Assembly (NCBI GenBank): GCA_903916135.1
Contig: CAIWVT010000433.1
Location: 1 to 10,002 of the forward strand
Reading direction: 5' to 3'
DNA: 10,002 nt
DNA from: an uncultured bacterium
Lineage (GTDB): Bacteria > Bacteroidota > Bacteroidia > Bacteroidales > CAIWKO01
This document shows, one piece after another, positions 1-5,856 of the stretch (its first letter is position 1; every line of letters starts with the position of its first letter). The notes below the pieces were generated by a model. It did no database searches. It was not told the DNA's origin and saw only the letters and a program-made list of their open reading frames with translations. The translations under genes were made by a program, and so were the position numbers.

Positions 1-72
1 GGAAATATAAGAATGCTTTATATCACGGAAATACAAATAAAAGATATGAAAAAATTATTGGAAACAAAATAA
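1..72 (+). CDS. Possible 3' end of an upstream gene (partial)
   Basis: Reading from base 1, the frame is open for 23 codons and ends in TAA at 70-72; the last residues read DMKKLLETK. The stop lies just before a good promoter (-7 element at 79-86), which fits a gene ending here. The frame starting at base 3 is also open, to a TAA at 102-104, but it would run through the promoter. The fragment is too short to identify a family, and neither frame is certain to be coding. Confidence 0.25.
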   Translation, partial: GNIRMLYITEIQIKDMKKLLETK

Positions 73-86
73 AAAGAGTAATTTTG
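58..86 (+). promoter_or_regulatory. Bacteroidota-type promoter for the two-gene unit at 122-1038
   Basis: A TTG at 58-60 is followed after 18 bp by TAATTTTG at 79-86, an exact match to the Bacteroidota -7 consensus TAnnTTTG. Transcription would start roughly at 92-94, giving a leader of about 30 nt before the ATG at 122. This is a match to a known consensus, not proof of use. Confidence 0.6.
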
Positions 87-121
87 CAGTTCTATTTATA
101 AACAAACGAAATTCGACCACT

Positions 122-580
122 ATGGAACACATTGTAGAAAAAACCACTGATACAACAAAATGGTTTGGCAATTTGATAGATTCATTAAAACAAGATTGGA
201 AAATGTTTGAAATGGGCATAGCTCCCGAAGAAAAAGCAAGGTTTTTTAATGCTGCTATCAATAATGATATGGATGAGCTGAGCAAACTCTCGTTAGCACA
301 ATCGAGCCGCCATTTCATCACTCGGATTTTGATAAGCTATATAGAGGAGATGAATGAGCGCAAATGTCAACCTCTGAACATTGCGTTTGATTTGAATGAT
401 TCGGAAGTGTTGGTTTGGGCAGTCATAAATGATGATGATGATGTGATGGAAGACATGCTTTGGCTGTCGGAGGCAAAAGTGAACTCGATGTTTTATGATT
501 CAGGTTTCAATATAAGCACCACTATTATTGAAAAATCTGATAATATCAATTTGCCTCCCCACTACAAAACTGTGAATTAA
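122..580 (+). CDS. Unrecognised acidic protein, first gene of a two-gene unit
   Basis: This 152-residue soluble protein has no signal peptide or membrane segment. I do not recognise its family with certainty. The N-terminal part (about 1-75) looks helical and charged. Residues about 85-115 are rich in aspartate and include a DDDD run followed by a helix. The C-terminal part holds a stretch reading GFNISTTIIEKSDN and ends in a short LPPHY tail, which looks like a conserved domain end rather than random sequence. The ATG at 122 is the first after a strong promoter. The TAA at 578-580 is only 2 bp before the ATG of the next gene, so the two are almost certainly cotranscribed and probably translationally coupled. 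Its acidity and position before a HEPN-like protein would suit an antitoxin or partner protein, but this is inference. Confidence 0.8.
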   Translation: MEHIVEKTTDTTKWFGNLIDSLKQDWKMFEMGIAPEEKARFFNAAINNDMDELSKLSLAQSSRHFITRILISYIEEMNERKCQPLNIAFDLNDSEVLVWAVINDDDDVMEDMLWLSEAKVNSMFYDSGFNISTTIIEKSDNINLPPHYKTVN

Positions 581-582
581 AC

Positions 583-1038
583 ATGGCATCTTTCACAGAG
601 CACCTGGCTCAAGCACGCCACAACTTATATTTTATAGACTTCTTGGATAAAAACACACCGGAATATTTCGATTGGAAAGTTACGGTTTGTTTTTATGTTT
701 CTATTCATCTTATCAATGCCCGCATAGCCGATAAAGAAAATGCCCACTATCGGAAGCATCGCGACGTGGAAATTGCTATCAATCCATATCGAGGCAATTG
801 TGCCATTCCACAAAACATTTATCTATCGTATAAAAAATTGCATAACCTTTCGCGCCGGTCCCGCTATCTGATCCATGAAGATAATCATCGCTTCACAGAA
901 GATAGCATAGTGCATCATACCTCCGAAAAGCATTACGCAAAAGCCAAAAACCGTTTGCAGGAAATAAAGGATTATTTTTTGTTGGAATACAAAATTGATG
1001 TTGATAATCCGGCACCAATTATTACAGAAAAACCATAG
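583..1038 (+). CDS. HEPN-like helical protein (tentative), second gene of the unit
   Basis: This is a 151-residue, basic, largely helical protein without membrane segments. The visible signature is W31 followed by a hydrophobic helix with FY (37-38) and H42, then H59-R60, then Y83 and an SRRSRY block at 90-95. From memory this W..V.FY...H plus Y..L..SR..RY pattern occurs in small bacterial proteins annotated as HEPN-like. R92 and H98 are five residues apart, which fits the RX4-6H motif of HEPN ribonucleases, but the match is short and could be chance. The gene begins 2 bp after the preceding stop and is followed about 107 bp downstream by a strong terminator, so the two genes form a closed unit. 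The alternative is a simple conserved hypothetical protein with no nuclease activity. The coding call is strong and the family call is weak. Confidence 0.8.
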   Translation: MASFTEHLAQARHNLYFIDFLDKNTPEYFDWKVTVCFYVSIHLINARIADKENAHYRKHRDVEIAINPYRGNCAIPQNIYLSYKKLHNLSRRSRYLIHEDNHRFTEDSIVHHTSEKHYAKAKNRLQEIKDYFLLEYKIDVDNPAPIITEKP

Positions 1039-1050
1039 TATTATAACAAA

Positions 1051-1135
1051 TGTTGTTACAAGTTAAAATCTCCTAAGCTGAGAAACGAACAATATCAGGC
1101 TTGTAGAAAGGGGTTCGTGTCCTGGCGGAACAACA
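1051..1135 (+). other. 3' untranslated region with nested inverted repeats
   Basis: TGTTGTT at 1051-1057 is complementary to AACAACA at 1129-1135. Just inside it, ACAAG at 1058-1062 is complementary to CTTGT at 1100-1104, and CTGA at 1078-1081 to TCAG at 1095-1098. Together they could fold the segment between the stop of the HEPN-like gene and its terminator into a branched RNA. I match it to no known RNA family. It may be only a structured 3' UTR or chance. Confidence 0.25.
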
Positions 1136-1144
1136 TCAAATACG

Positions 1145-1184
1145 AAAGGTTTTATTCTCAATGGAGAGTAAAACCTTTTTTTTT
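1145..1184 (+). terminator. Strong intrinsic terminator of the two-gene unit
   Basis: The arm at 1145-1159 pairs with 1164-1178 in a 15-bp stem with one G-T wobble and a 4-base AATG loop, and the run of T continues to 1184. A run of A precedes the stem, so it could also act on the other strand. Confidence 0.9.
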
Positions 1185-1433
1185 GGTACAAAAGCTAATT
1201 CTGTTTGACTTAATTGGTGTTAGCTCTCATCATTTTATTATTTTTAGATGCATACTTTTCCCTTAAAGTGGCTATCCTTATATTGTTTTACGCTTGTTTT
1301 GGGTTTTAGGATAGTTTATCCTTTGAAAATAATATCATCAGAATATTGAAAGATGGTATTCAAATAGAGAATGACCCTACAAAAGCATCAAATACCATGA
1401 TAATATTATTGATTGATGTGATACATTAACACG

Positions 1434-1496
1434 ATAGTTCTATAATGGAACAGTATAGTTCTAAAGTGTAACATTATAGTTCTAAAGTTGAAAAAT
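1434..1496. repeat. 21-bp direct tandem repeat, three clear copies
   Basis: ATAGTTCTA occurs at 1434, 1455 and 1476, exactly 21 bp apart. Each copy is followed by an A-rich half such as AAAGTGTAACA. A fourth, weaker copy at 1497-1517 matches the first at 14 of 21 positions, and further degenerate A/G-rich copies run to about 1556. The spacing equals two helical turns. The first copy also contains an inverted pair, GTTC at 1437-1440 and GAAC at 1448-1451. Confidence 0.8.
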
Positions 1497-1912
1497 ATGG
1501 AGATATAATGGAAAAAGATAATGTCATATTGTTGAAAAACTGAGATATAAGGAATGGTTATATTGTGTCCTGACACAAATATGAAACTCTATCTGATTTT
1601 ATTGGCATGTAAATTTGTTTATCAAAAGGTATGTTGCAAAAGCTTATAATGGTGATGTTATACCATTACTTTCTATATCTTAATCCAAACTTCTTTGGTA
1701 TAATGCCAATAGAGTCTCTGTATTATTAATCAGTTGGATTTAGTGTAATGCTATGTGTTTTCTATCAAATTATCATTTTGGAACTTGTTTAGAAAAATAA
1801 ATATCGTAGCCATAATAAAGTTTTTGCGATAACAAACCATGAATCATACGTTATAAATTTCATAAACTATAAATATTTCAACAAAACTTCTTTTTCATAA
1901 TAGAATTTTTAC

Positions 1913-1920
1913 TAATTTAG
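1913..1920 (+). promoter_or_regulatory. Weak candidate -7 element for the ftsX operon
   Basis: TAATTTAG at 1913-1920 matches the TAnnTTTG consensus except for one base, 17 bp before the ATG at 1937. No convincing TTG lies at the usual distance upstream. It is the best candidate in the last 100 bp before ftsX. Confidence 0.35.
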
Positions 1921-1936
1921 CCGCCGAAAAGTTTTT

Positions 1937-2815
1937 ATGTCACGTAAGGAAGAACATTTTAATCGTCGTAGGCTCAACAGCTCCAGAATCACCACAATAG
2001 TAAGTATTTCACTGGTACTTTTTGCTATTGGATTGGTAGGTTTGTTGGTGTTGCACACCCAAAAACTTTCCGATTATGTGAAAGAAAATATCGGATTTAC
2101 GGTTTATATGAACAAAAATGTGAAAGAAGCCGACATCGTTCAACTGCAAAAAGAGTTGGATGCTATGGAATATGTTCGTTCCACAACCTATATCAGCGAA
2201 GAAAAAGCTGCAGAAAATTATCAAAAAGAATTGGGAGTTGATTTTGTTCAGTTCATTGGATATAATCCCTTGCATACTTCCATCGAAGTGCATCTGAAAG
2301 CACAATATGCCCTGCCCGTATTTTTTGAACAGATTGATCAGCAACTTAAAAAAAATCCCTTGGTGGAAGAAGTGAAGTATCAAAAATCTTTGGTGAAAGA
2401 TGTGAACGACAACATCAATAAAATTTCTGCCATTTTGTTGGGTTTTAGTTTGCTGTTGCTCATGATTGCCATCAGTTTGATCAATAATACCATTCGTTTG
2501 GCTGTTTATTCCAAACGCTTTCTGATAAAAACCATGCAACTAGTAGGTGCCACTGAGGGTTTCATCCGCAGACCTTTTTTGACAATCAGTCTTATACACG
2601 GATTAATTTCTTCCTTTATCGCAATAATTATGTTGATTGGCGTTATTTCTATATCACGCAAAGAAATCCCGGAAATTATCAATTTGCAAAGCGTAGATTT
2701 ATTTTTGATGTTATTTGCCTTTGTCATTGCTCTGGGCTTTGTGATTTCATTAATTTCAACATTCTTTGCCGTGCGGAAATATTTAAAAATTAAAGTAGAT
2801 TATTTGTATTATTAA
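1937..2815 (+). CDS. ftsX: Cell-division protein FtsX (ABC-type permease)
   Basis: FtsX is the inner-membrane partner of the ATPase FtsE; the complex controls peptidoglycan hydrolases at the division septum. The 292-residue protein has the family layout: a basic cytoplasmic N-terminus, TM1 at about 19-40, a roughly 120-residue periplasmic domain (41-160), then TM2 (163-185), TM3 (217-240) and TM4 (254-278). The characteristic cytoplasmic block after TM2 is present, with NNTIRLAVYSKRFLIKTMQL at 183-202 and VGAT just after. It is the first gene of an operon, 43 bp ahead of the DUF3098 gene, a Bacteroidota arrangement in which ftsE sits elsewhere. The ABC ATPase at 5857-6582 is of MacB/LolD type and is unlikely to be its FtsE. 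ATG 1937 gives the usual length. Confidence 0.93.
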   Translation: MSRKEEHFNRRRLNSSRITTIVSISLVLFAIGLVGLLVLHTQKLSDYVKENIGFTVYMNKNVKEADIVQLQKELDAMEYVRSTTYISEEKAAENYQKELGVDFVQFIGYNPLHTSIEVHLKAQYALPVFFEQIDQQLKKNPLVEEVKYQKSLVKDVNDNINKISAILLGFSLLLLMIAISLINNTIRLAVYSKRFLIKTMQLVGATEGFIRRPFLTISLIHGLISSFIAIIMLIGVISISRKEIPEIINLQSVDLFLMLFAFVIALGFVISLISTFFAVRKYLKIKVDYLYY

Positions 2816-2858
2816 ATTATAGCATAGATTCATTAGTATTAATTACATTTTATAAGAA

Positions 2859-3224
2859 ATGGCAACAAAAAGAAAACCAAACATTTCAACAAAGCCCAAC
2901 ATCTCTGAGGTGAGAAAAGTTGAGCCAGTTGTAATCCCAAAATCAGCACCAAACAAAAGTTCCATTCGCTCGCGTCAAGCAGAACAAAAAGGCATAGGCT
3001 TTTTGTTTGACAAAAGAAATTATTTGCTGATGCTGATAGGCATTGCATTAATCATTATCGGTTTTGTAGTGATGTCGGGCGGCGGTTCTACAGATCCAAA
3101 GGTGTTCAATGAAGATATTTTTAACGCACAACGTTTGACTGTTGCCCCAATTTTGATTTTACTTGGGTTTGCTGTTGAAGTTGTTGCCATCATGCTCAAG
3201 CCAAAACAAAAAGTAGAAGCATGA
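2859..3224 (+). CDS. DUF3098 family membrane protein
   Basis: This is a 121-residue protein with a basic, disordered N-terminal tail (1-45) and two predicted membrane helices at about 54-73 and 93-113. It shows the DUF3098 signature: an NYLLMLIGI helix start, GFVVMSGGGSTDP in the loop, then a short FNEDIFNAQR segment before the second helix. The family is confined largely to Bacteroidota and is repeatedly found between ftsX and uppP, but its function is unknown. The gene overlaps the next by 4 bp (ATGA), which implies translational coupling to the undecaprenyl-diphosphatase. A role in envelope biogenesis is suggested only by its neighbours. Confidence 0.88.
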   Translation: MATKRKPNISTKPNISEVRKVEPVVIPKSAPNKSSIRSRQAEQKGIGFLFDKRNYLLMLIGIALIIIGFVVMSGGGSTDPKVFNEDIFNAQRLTVAPILILLGFAVEVVAIMLKPKQKVEA

Positions 3225-4075
3225 GCTTTATTGAGATAATCAGTAAAGGAATAACAAGTAGTCCGCACCCAATTTTTTCTTTAGATGCAATAATTATTGC
3301 TATTATCCAGGGAATAACTGAGTTTTTGCCAATATCGTCAACGGGTCACATGATTATTGCTGAAAAATTATTAAATATTGAAAGCAGTGCCTTTTCTAAA
3401 GCATTTATTGTAAACATACAATTTGGTTCTATTTTATCTGTATTGGTTTTGTATTGGAAGCGTTTTTTTCAATCCATAAATTTTTATCTTAAACTCTTTG
3501 TTGCATTTATTCCTGCGGCTATTATTGGATTTGCTTTAGGTGATTATATTGATATGCTTCTCGAAAATGTCTTAGTGGTCGCCATCGCATTACTCGTTGG
3601 AGGCATACTTTTTTTATTTGTTGACAAATGGTTTAAAGCCACAAAAGAAGATCAGAACATCTCATTATTGACGGCTTTGAAAATAGGATTTTTTCAATGT
3701 ATTGCAATGATACCGGGAGTATCGCGTTCGGCAGCTACAATAATTGGAGGAATGTCGCAAAAACTAACACGGAAAAATGCGGCGGAATTTTCATTTTTTC
3801 TTGCTGTGCCTACTCTGCTTGCGGCGACTGCTTTTAAATTACTTTCAAATTATAAAATTCTTTTTTTTAATACAGACCAAACAATTAATTATTCAAATAT
3901 CAAACTCTTGTGTGTGGGAAATGTTGTAGCGTTTCTTGTGGCTATGATAGCTATTAAAGCGTTTATTGCATTTCTTACCAAATTCGGGTTTAAACTTTTT
4001 GGTTATTACAGAATAGTTCTTGGTTTGGTACTAATCATTTTAATTTTAATTGGTGTTGATTTAAATATTACGTAA
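3221..4075 (+). CDS. uppP: Undecaprenyl-diphosphatase UppP (BacA)
   Basis: UppP removes a phosphate from undecaprenyl diphosphate at the membrane, recycling the lipid carrier for peptidoglycan and polysaccharide synthesis; overexpression gives bacitracin resistance in other bacteria. The 284-residue hydrophobic protein carries both family motifs: QGITE at 30-34 followed by SSTGH at 39-43, and PGVSRS at 165-170 followed by T173. The (E/Q)xxxE and PGxSRSxxT motifs form the active site in characterised members. About eight hydrophobic segments span the rest. The ATG overlaps the DUF3098 stop and the TAA is 2 bp before truB. A roughly 20-residue N-terminal extension precedes the first motif region, so a later start is possible, but the ATGA overlap favours the ATG at 3221. 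Confidence 0.95.
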   Translation: MSFIEIISKGITSSPHPIFSLDAIIIAIIQGITEFLPISSTGHMIIAEKLLNIESSAFSKAFIVNIQFGSILSVLVLYWKRFFQSINFYLKLFVAFIPAAIIGFALGDYIDMLLENVLVVAIALLVGGILFLFVDKWFKATKEDQNISLLTALKIGFFQCIAMIPGVSRSAATIIGGMSQKLTRKNAAEFSFFLAVPTLLAATAFKLLSNYKILFFNTDQTINYSNIKLLCVGNVVAFLVAMIAIKAFIAFLTKFGFKLFGYYRIVLGLVLIILILIGVDLNIT

Positions 4076-4077
4076 AT

Positions 4078-4779
4078 ATGTTTTTTCATTTCCTCGATGG
4101 TGAAATCCTTTTAATTAACAAACCCTACAAATGGACATCTTTTGATGTTGTAGCTAAAATTCGGACGATGCTTAAGTATCGTGTCGGCATAAAAAAAGTA
4201 AAAATAGGTCATTCGGGCACGCTCGACCCGTTGGCAACGGGACTATTGGTGCTGTGTACTGGCAAATATACCAAACGAATTGAAGAGTTTCAAAATCAAG
4301 ATAAAGTGTACACCGGTACTTTTCATATTGGTGCCACAACGGCTTCTTTCGATTTAGAAACAAAAATCAATAAGCGATTCGACATTTCGGAACTTACTCC
4401 GGAAGCTATTATCGAAGCATCAAAAACATTTATCGGAGAACAGGAACAAATTCCGCCGATGTTTTCTGCTGTTAAAGTTGATGGTCAACGTGCTTATGAA
4501 ATAGCCCGTAAAGGTCATGAAGTTGAATTGGTAGCCCGACAAATTAATATCAAACGTTTTGAAATTAAAGCCATCAAACTCCCCTACGTTGATTTTGAAG
4601 TGGAGTGTACAAAAGGGACCTATATTCGCTCATTAGCAAGAGATTTAGGCTTAGCATTGGATAGTGGTGCACATTTAACTTCCTTGTGTCGCACGTCCAT
4701 TGGAGAATTTACCTTAGCGGATGCTGTTACCCTTGAACAATTTGAAGCCTTGGTGATTCATGATTTTCAACAAAAATAA
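4078..4779 (+). CDS. truB: tRNA pseudouridine(55) synthase TruB
   Basis: TruB converts U55 in the T-loop of tRNAs to pseudouridine. The 233-residue protein shows the catalytic motif GHSGTLDPLATG at 44-55 with the nucleophile D50, the conserved IPPMFSAVKVDGQRAYE segment at 125-141, and KGTYIRSLARDLG at 179-191. It is shorter than the E. coli enzyme because it lacks the C-terminal PUA-like extension, which is normal in this phylum. It is the last gene of the ftsX operon, 2 bp after uppP, and is followed at once by a small hairpin that probably ends transcription toward the convergent DUF2795 gene. Confidence 0.95.
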   Translation: MFFHFLDGEILLINKPYKWTSFDVVAKIRTMLKYRVGIKKVKIGHSGTLDPLATGLLVLCTGKYTKRIEEFQNQDKVYTGTFHIGATTASFDLETKINKRFDISELTPEAIIEASKTFIGEQEQIPPMFSAVKVDGQRAYEIARKGHEVELVARQINIKRFEIKAIKLPYVDFEVECTKGTYIRSLARDLGLALDSGAHLTSLCRTSIGEFTLADAVTLEQFEALVIHDFQQK

Positions 4780-4802
4780 AAGCTCCCTTTCAGAAGCTTT
4801 TT
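4778..4802. terminator. Short, possibly bidirectional terminator between truB and the DUF2795 gene
   Basis: AAAAGCT at 4778-4784 pairs with AGCTTTT at 4795-4801 around a 10-base loop. T-rich sequence follows on the plus strand and, beyond the stem, on the minus strand too. The stem is only 7 bp and overlaps the truB stop codon. Its position between convergent genes supports the call. Confidence 0.55.
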
Positions 4803-4824
4803 AAATTGTTTTTACTCAGTTTTT

Positions 4825-5046
4825 TTAATACTCATCTTCGTGAAAGAAGAAATCTTCCTTGGTAGGATAATCGGGCCAAATATCTTCAATGCTTTCATAC
4901 ACTTCGCCTTCATCTTCAATTTCTCGCAGATTTTCTAAGACTTCCGCCGGCAAAGCTGAGCGCATTGCGTAGTCAATTAATTCATCTTTAGTTGCAGGCC
5001 AAGGTGCATCTTCTAATTTTGAAGCCAATTCTAGAGTCCAATACAT
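4825..5046 (-). CDS. DUF2795 family protein
   Basis: This is a 73-residue, very acidic cytoplasmic protein. It matches the conserved Bacteroidota DUF2795 form almost throughout: MYWTLELASKLEDAPWPATK at the start, then a DELIDYA helix, an IEDEGEVYESIEDIWPDYP block, and an acidic FHEDEY end. Members are short and widely conserved, and their function is unknown to me. The gene has its own promoter (5070-5101) and is convergent with truB. Both ends match the family, so it is complete. Confidence 0.88.
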   Translation of the reverse strand: MYWTLELASKLEDAPWPATKDELIDYAMRSALPAEVLENLREIEDEGEVYESIEDIWPDYPTKEDFFFHEDEY

Positions 5047-5069
5047 ACTTCTTTGTTTTAAATTTTTTG

Positions 5070-5101
5070 CAAAAATATATTTATTTTACACACAAAGTCA
5101 A
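5070..5101 (-). promoter_or_regulatory. Promoter of the DUF2795 gene
   Basis: On the minus strand, TTG (complement of 5099-5101) is followed after 21 bp by TATTTTTG (complement of 5070-5077), an exact TAnnTTTG match. Transcription would begin near 5063, about 17 nt before the ATG at 5046. Confidence 0.6.
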
Positions 5102-5234
5102 GTAAAAGATTTAAACATTTCTTAAAATATGTTAATTATCTATCTTTTAGGTTCAACTTCTCAGTGTTAACAGCCTTTATAAGCATAACGCTAATAATAT
5201 AAAATATATTGAGTCGCGTATGTTTTTTTTTAAA

Positions 5235-5792
5235 TTAAATTTTCCAGATCGTTTCAGCGACTCCTAAATCTTTCGCAACGTAGCGGGCTAACACAAAAAA
5301 ATAATCTGATAAACGGTTGACATATTTTACTATTAGTTTTTGTTTTTCGCTAAATAAATCAAGCTTCACTACCATTCGTTCTGCACGACGACACACTGTG
5401 CGCGCTATATGACAATAAGAAACCACAGGATGTCCGCCTGGAAGAATAAAATGTTTCAGTTCGGGTAAGCTTTCGTTCATGCGATCTATTTCGGTTTCTA
5501 AGAGATGAATGTTTTCTTCTGATAGCGAAGGCAAATTAATCATAGCTTTTTCCGAATCGGCAGCTAACAATGATTCTGCAATAAAAATATGCGATTGAAT
5601 GGCTAAGAGCGTTGTTTTTTGTTCTACTTCGATGGAGAAATCTCGTATTAATCCAATAAAAGAATTCAATTCGTCAAGAGTGCCGTAGGCTTCAATGCGC
5701 AAGTCGGACTTTTCTACACGGCTGCCGCCAATGAGGGATGTGGTTCCGCTGTCGCCTTTTTTTGTGTAGATTTTCTGATTATCGTAATTCAT
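5235..5792 (-). CDS. Cob(I)yrinic acid a,c-diamide / cob(I)alamin adenosyltransferase, PduO type
   Basis: The enzyme transfers the 5'-deoxyadenosyl group of ATP to cob(I)alamin to make adenosylcobalamin. The 185-residue protein has the complete PduO-type fold: ATP-binding N-terminus YTKKGDSGTT at 9-18, the EAYGTLDELNS block at 34-44, LPGG at 117-120, CRRAER at 134-139 and YVNRLSD at 157-163. Length and both ends are typical. No other cobalamin gene is in the window, so it most likely serves salvage for B12-dependent enzymes encoded elsewhere. It lies 64 bp after the ABC ATPase on the same strand with no recognisable promoter in between, so it may be cotranscribed with it. The gap is filled with short tandem repeats. 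The gene is often called cobO, pduO or MMAB; I leave the symbol open. Confidence 0.93.
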   Translation of the reverse strand: MNYDNQKIYTKKGDSGTTSLIGGSRVEKSDLRIEAYGTLDELNSFIGLIRDFSIEVEQKTTLLAIQSHIFIAESLLAADSEKAMINLPSLSEENIHLLETEIDRMNESLPELKHFILPGGHPVVSYCHIARTVCRRAERMVVKLDLFSEKQKLIVKYVNRLSDYFFVLARYVAKDLGVAETIWKI

Positions 5793-5804
5793 CTTCAGTT
5801 TTTT

Positions 5805-5854
5805 AGTTCAGAGTTCGGAGTTAACTTTAGGCACTTTAGAGCACTTTAGGCACT
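5805..5854. repeat. Short tandem repeats between the ABC ATPase and adenosyltransferase genes
   Basis: Two micro-arrays lie side by side. A 7-bp unit AGTTCRG (R = A or G) runs from 5805 to 5822. A 9-10 bp unit ACTTTAGGC / ACTTTAGAGC / ACTTTAGGC runs from 5824 to 5854. Together they fill most of the 64-bp gap between the two minus-strand genes. Confidence 0.75.
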
Positions 5855-5856
5855 CT

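Larger units (their letters stand above)
1185..1936. other. Long AT-rich intergenic region
   Basis: No open frame here looks like a gene: all frames are broken by frequent stops. It contains a 21-bp tandem repeat (1434-1496, with decaying copies to about 1556). It also contains several small inverted repeats: AGGATA/TATCCT at 1308-1322 with a 3-base loop, ATGGTATT/AATACCAT at 1353-1360 and 1391-1398, and AATGGT/ACCATT near 1648-1667. The last 30 bp carry a weak promoter for ftsX. At about 750 bp it is long for a compact bacterial genome and may hold decayed mobile or repeat DNA. Confidence 0.7.

Noticed and set aside
1075..1128. TPP riboswitch, suggested by CTGAGA
   Set aside because: The other conserved TPP riboswitch segments are absent or in the wrong order, and the site lies in a 3' UTR before a terminator rather than ahead of a thiamine gene.
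1105..1135. tRNA-like 3' end (GGTTCGTGTCC resembling a T-arm)
   Set aside because: The T-loop would carry T instead of the nearly invariant A58, the T-stem does not pair, and no matching 5' acceptor strand or anticodon arm is found upstream.
2009..2539. 176-codon open frame on the minus strand opposite ftsX
   Set aside because: It lies wholly inside ftsX, is rich in Phe, His and Gln as expected for an antisense shadow, and shows no recognisable domain.
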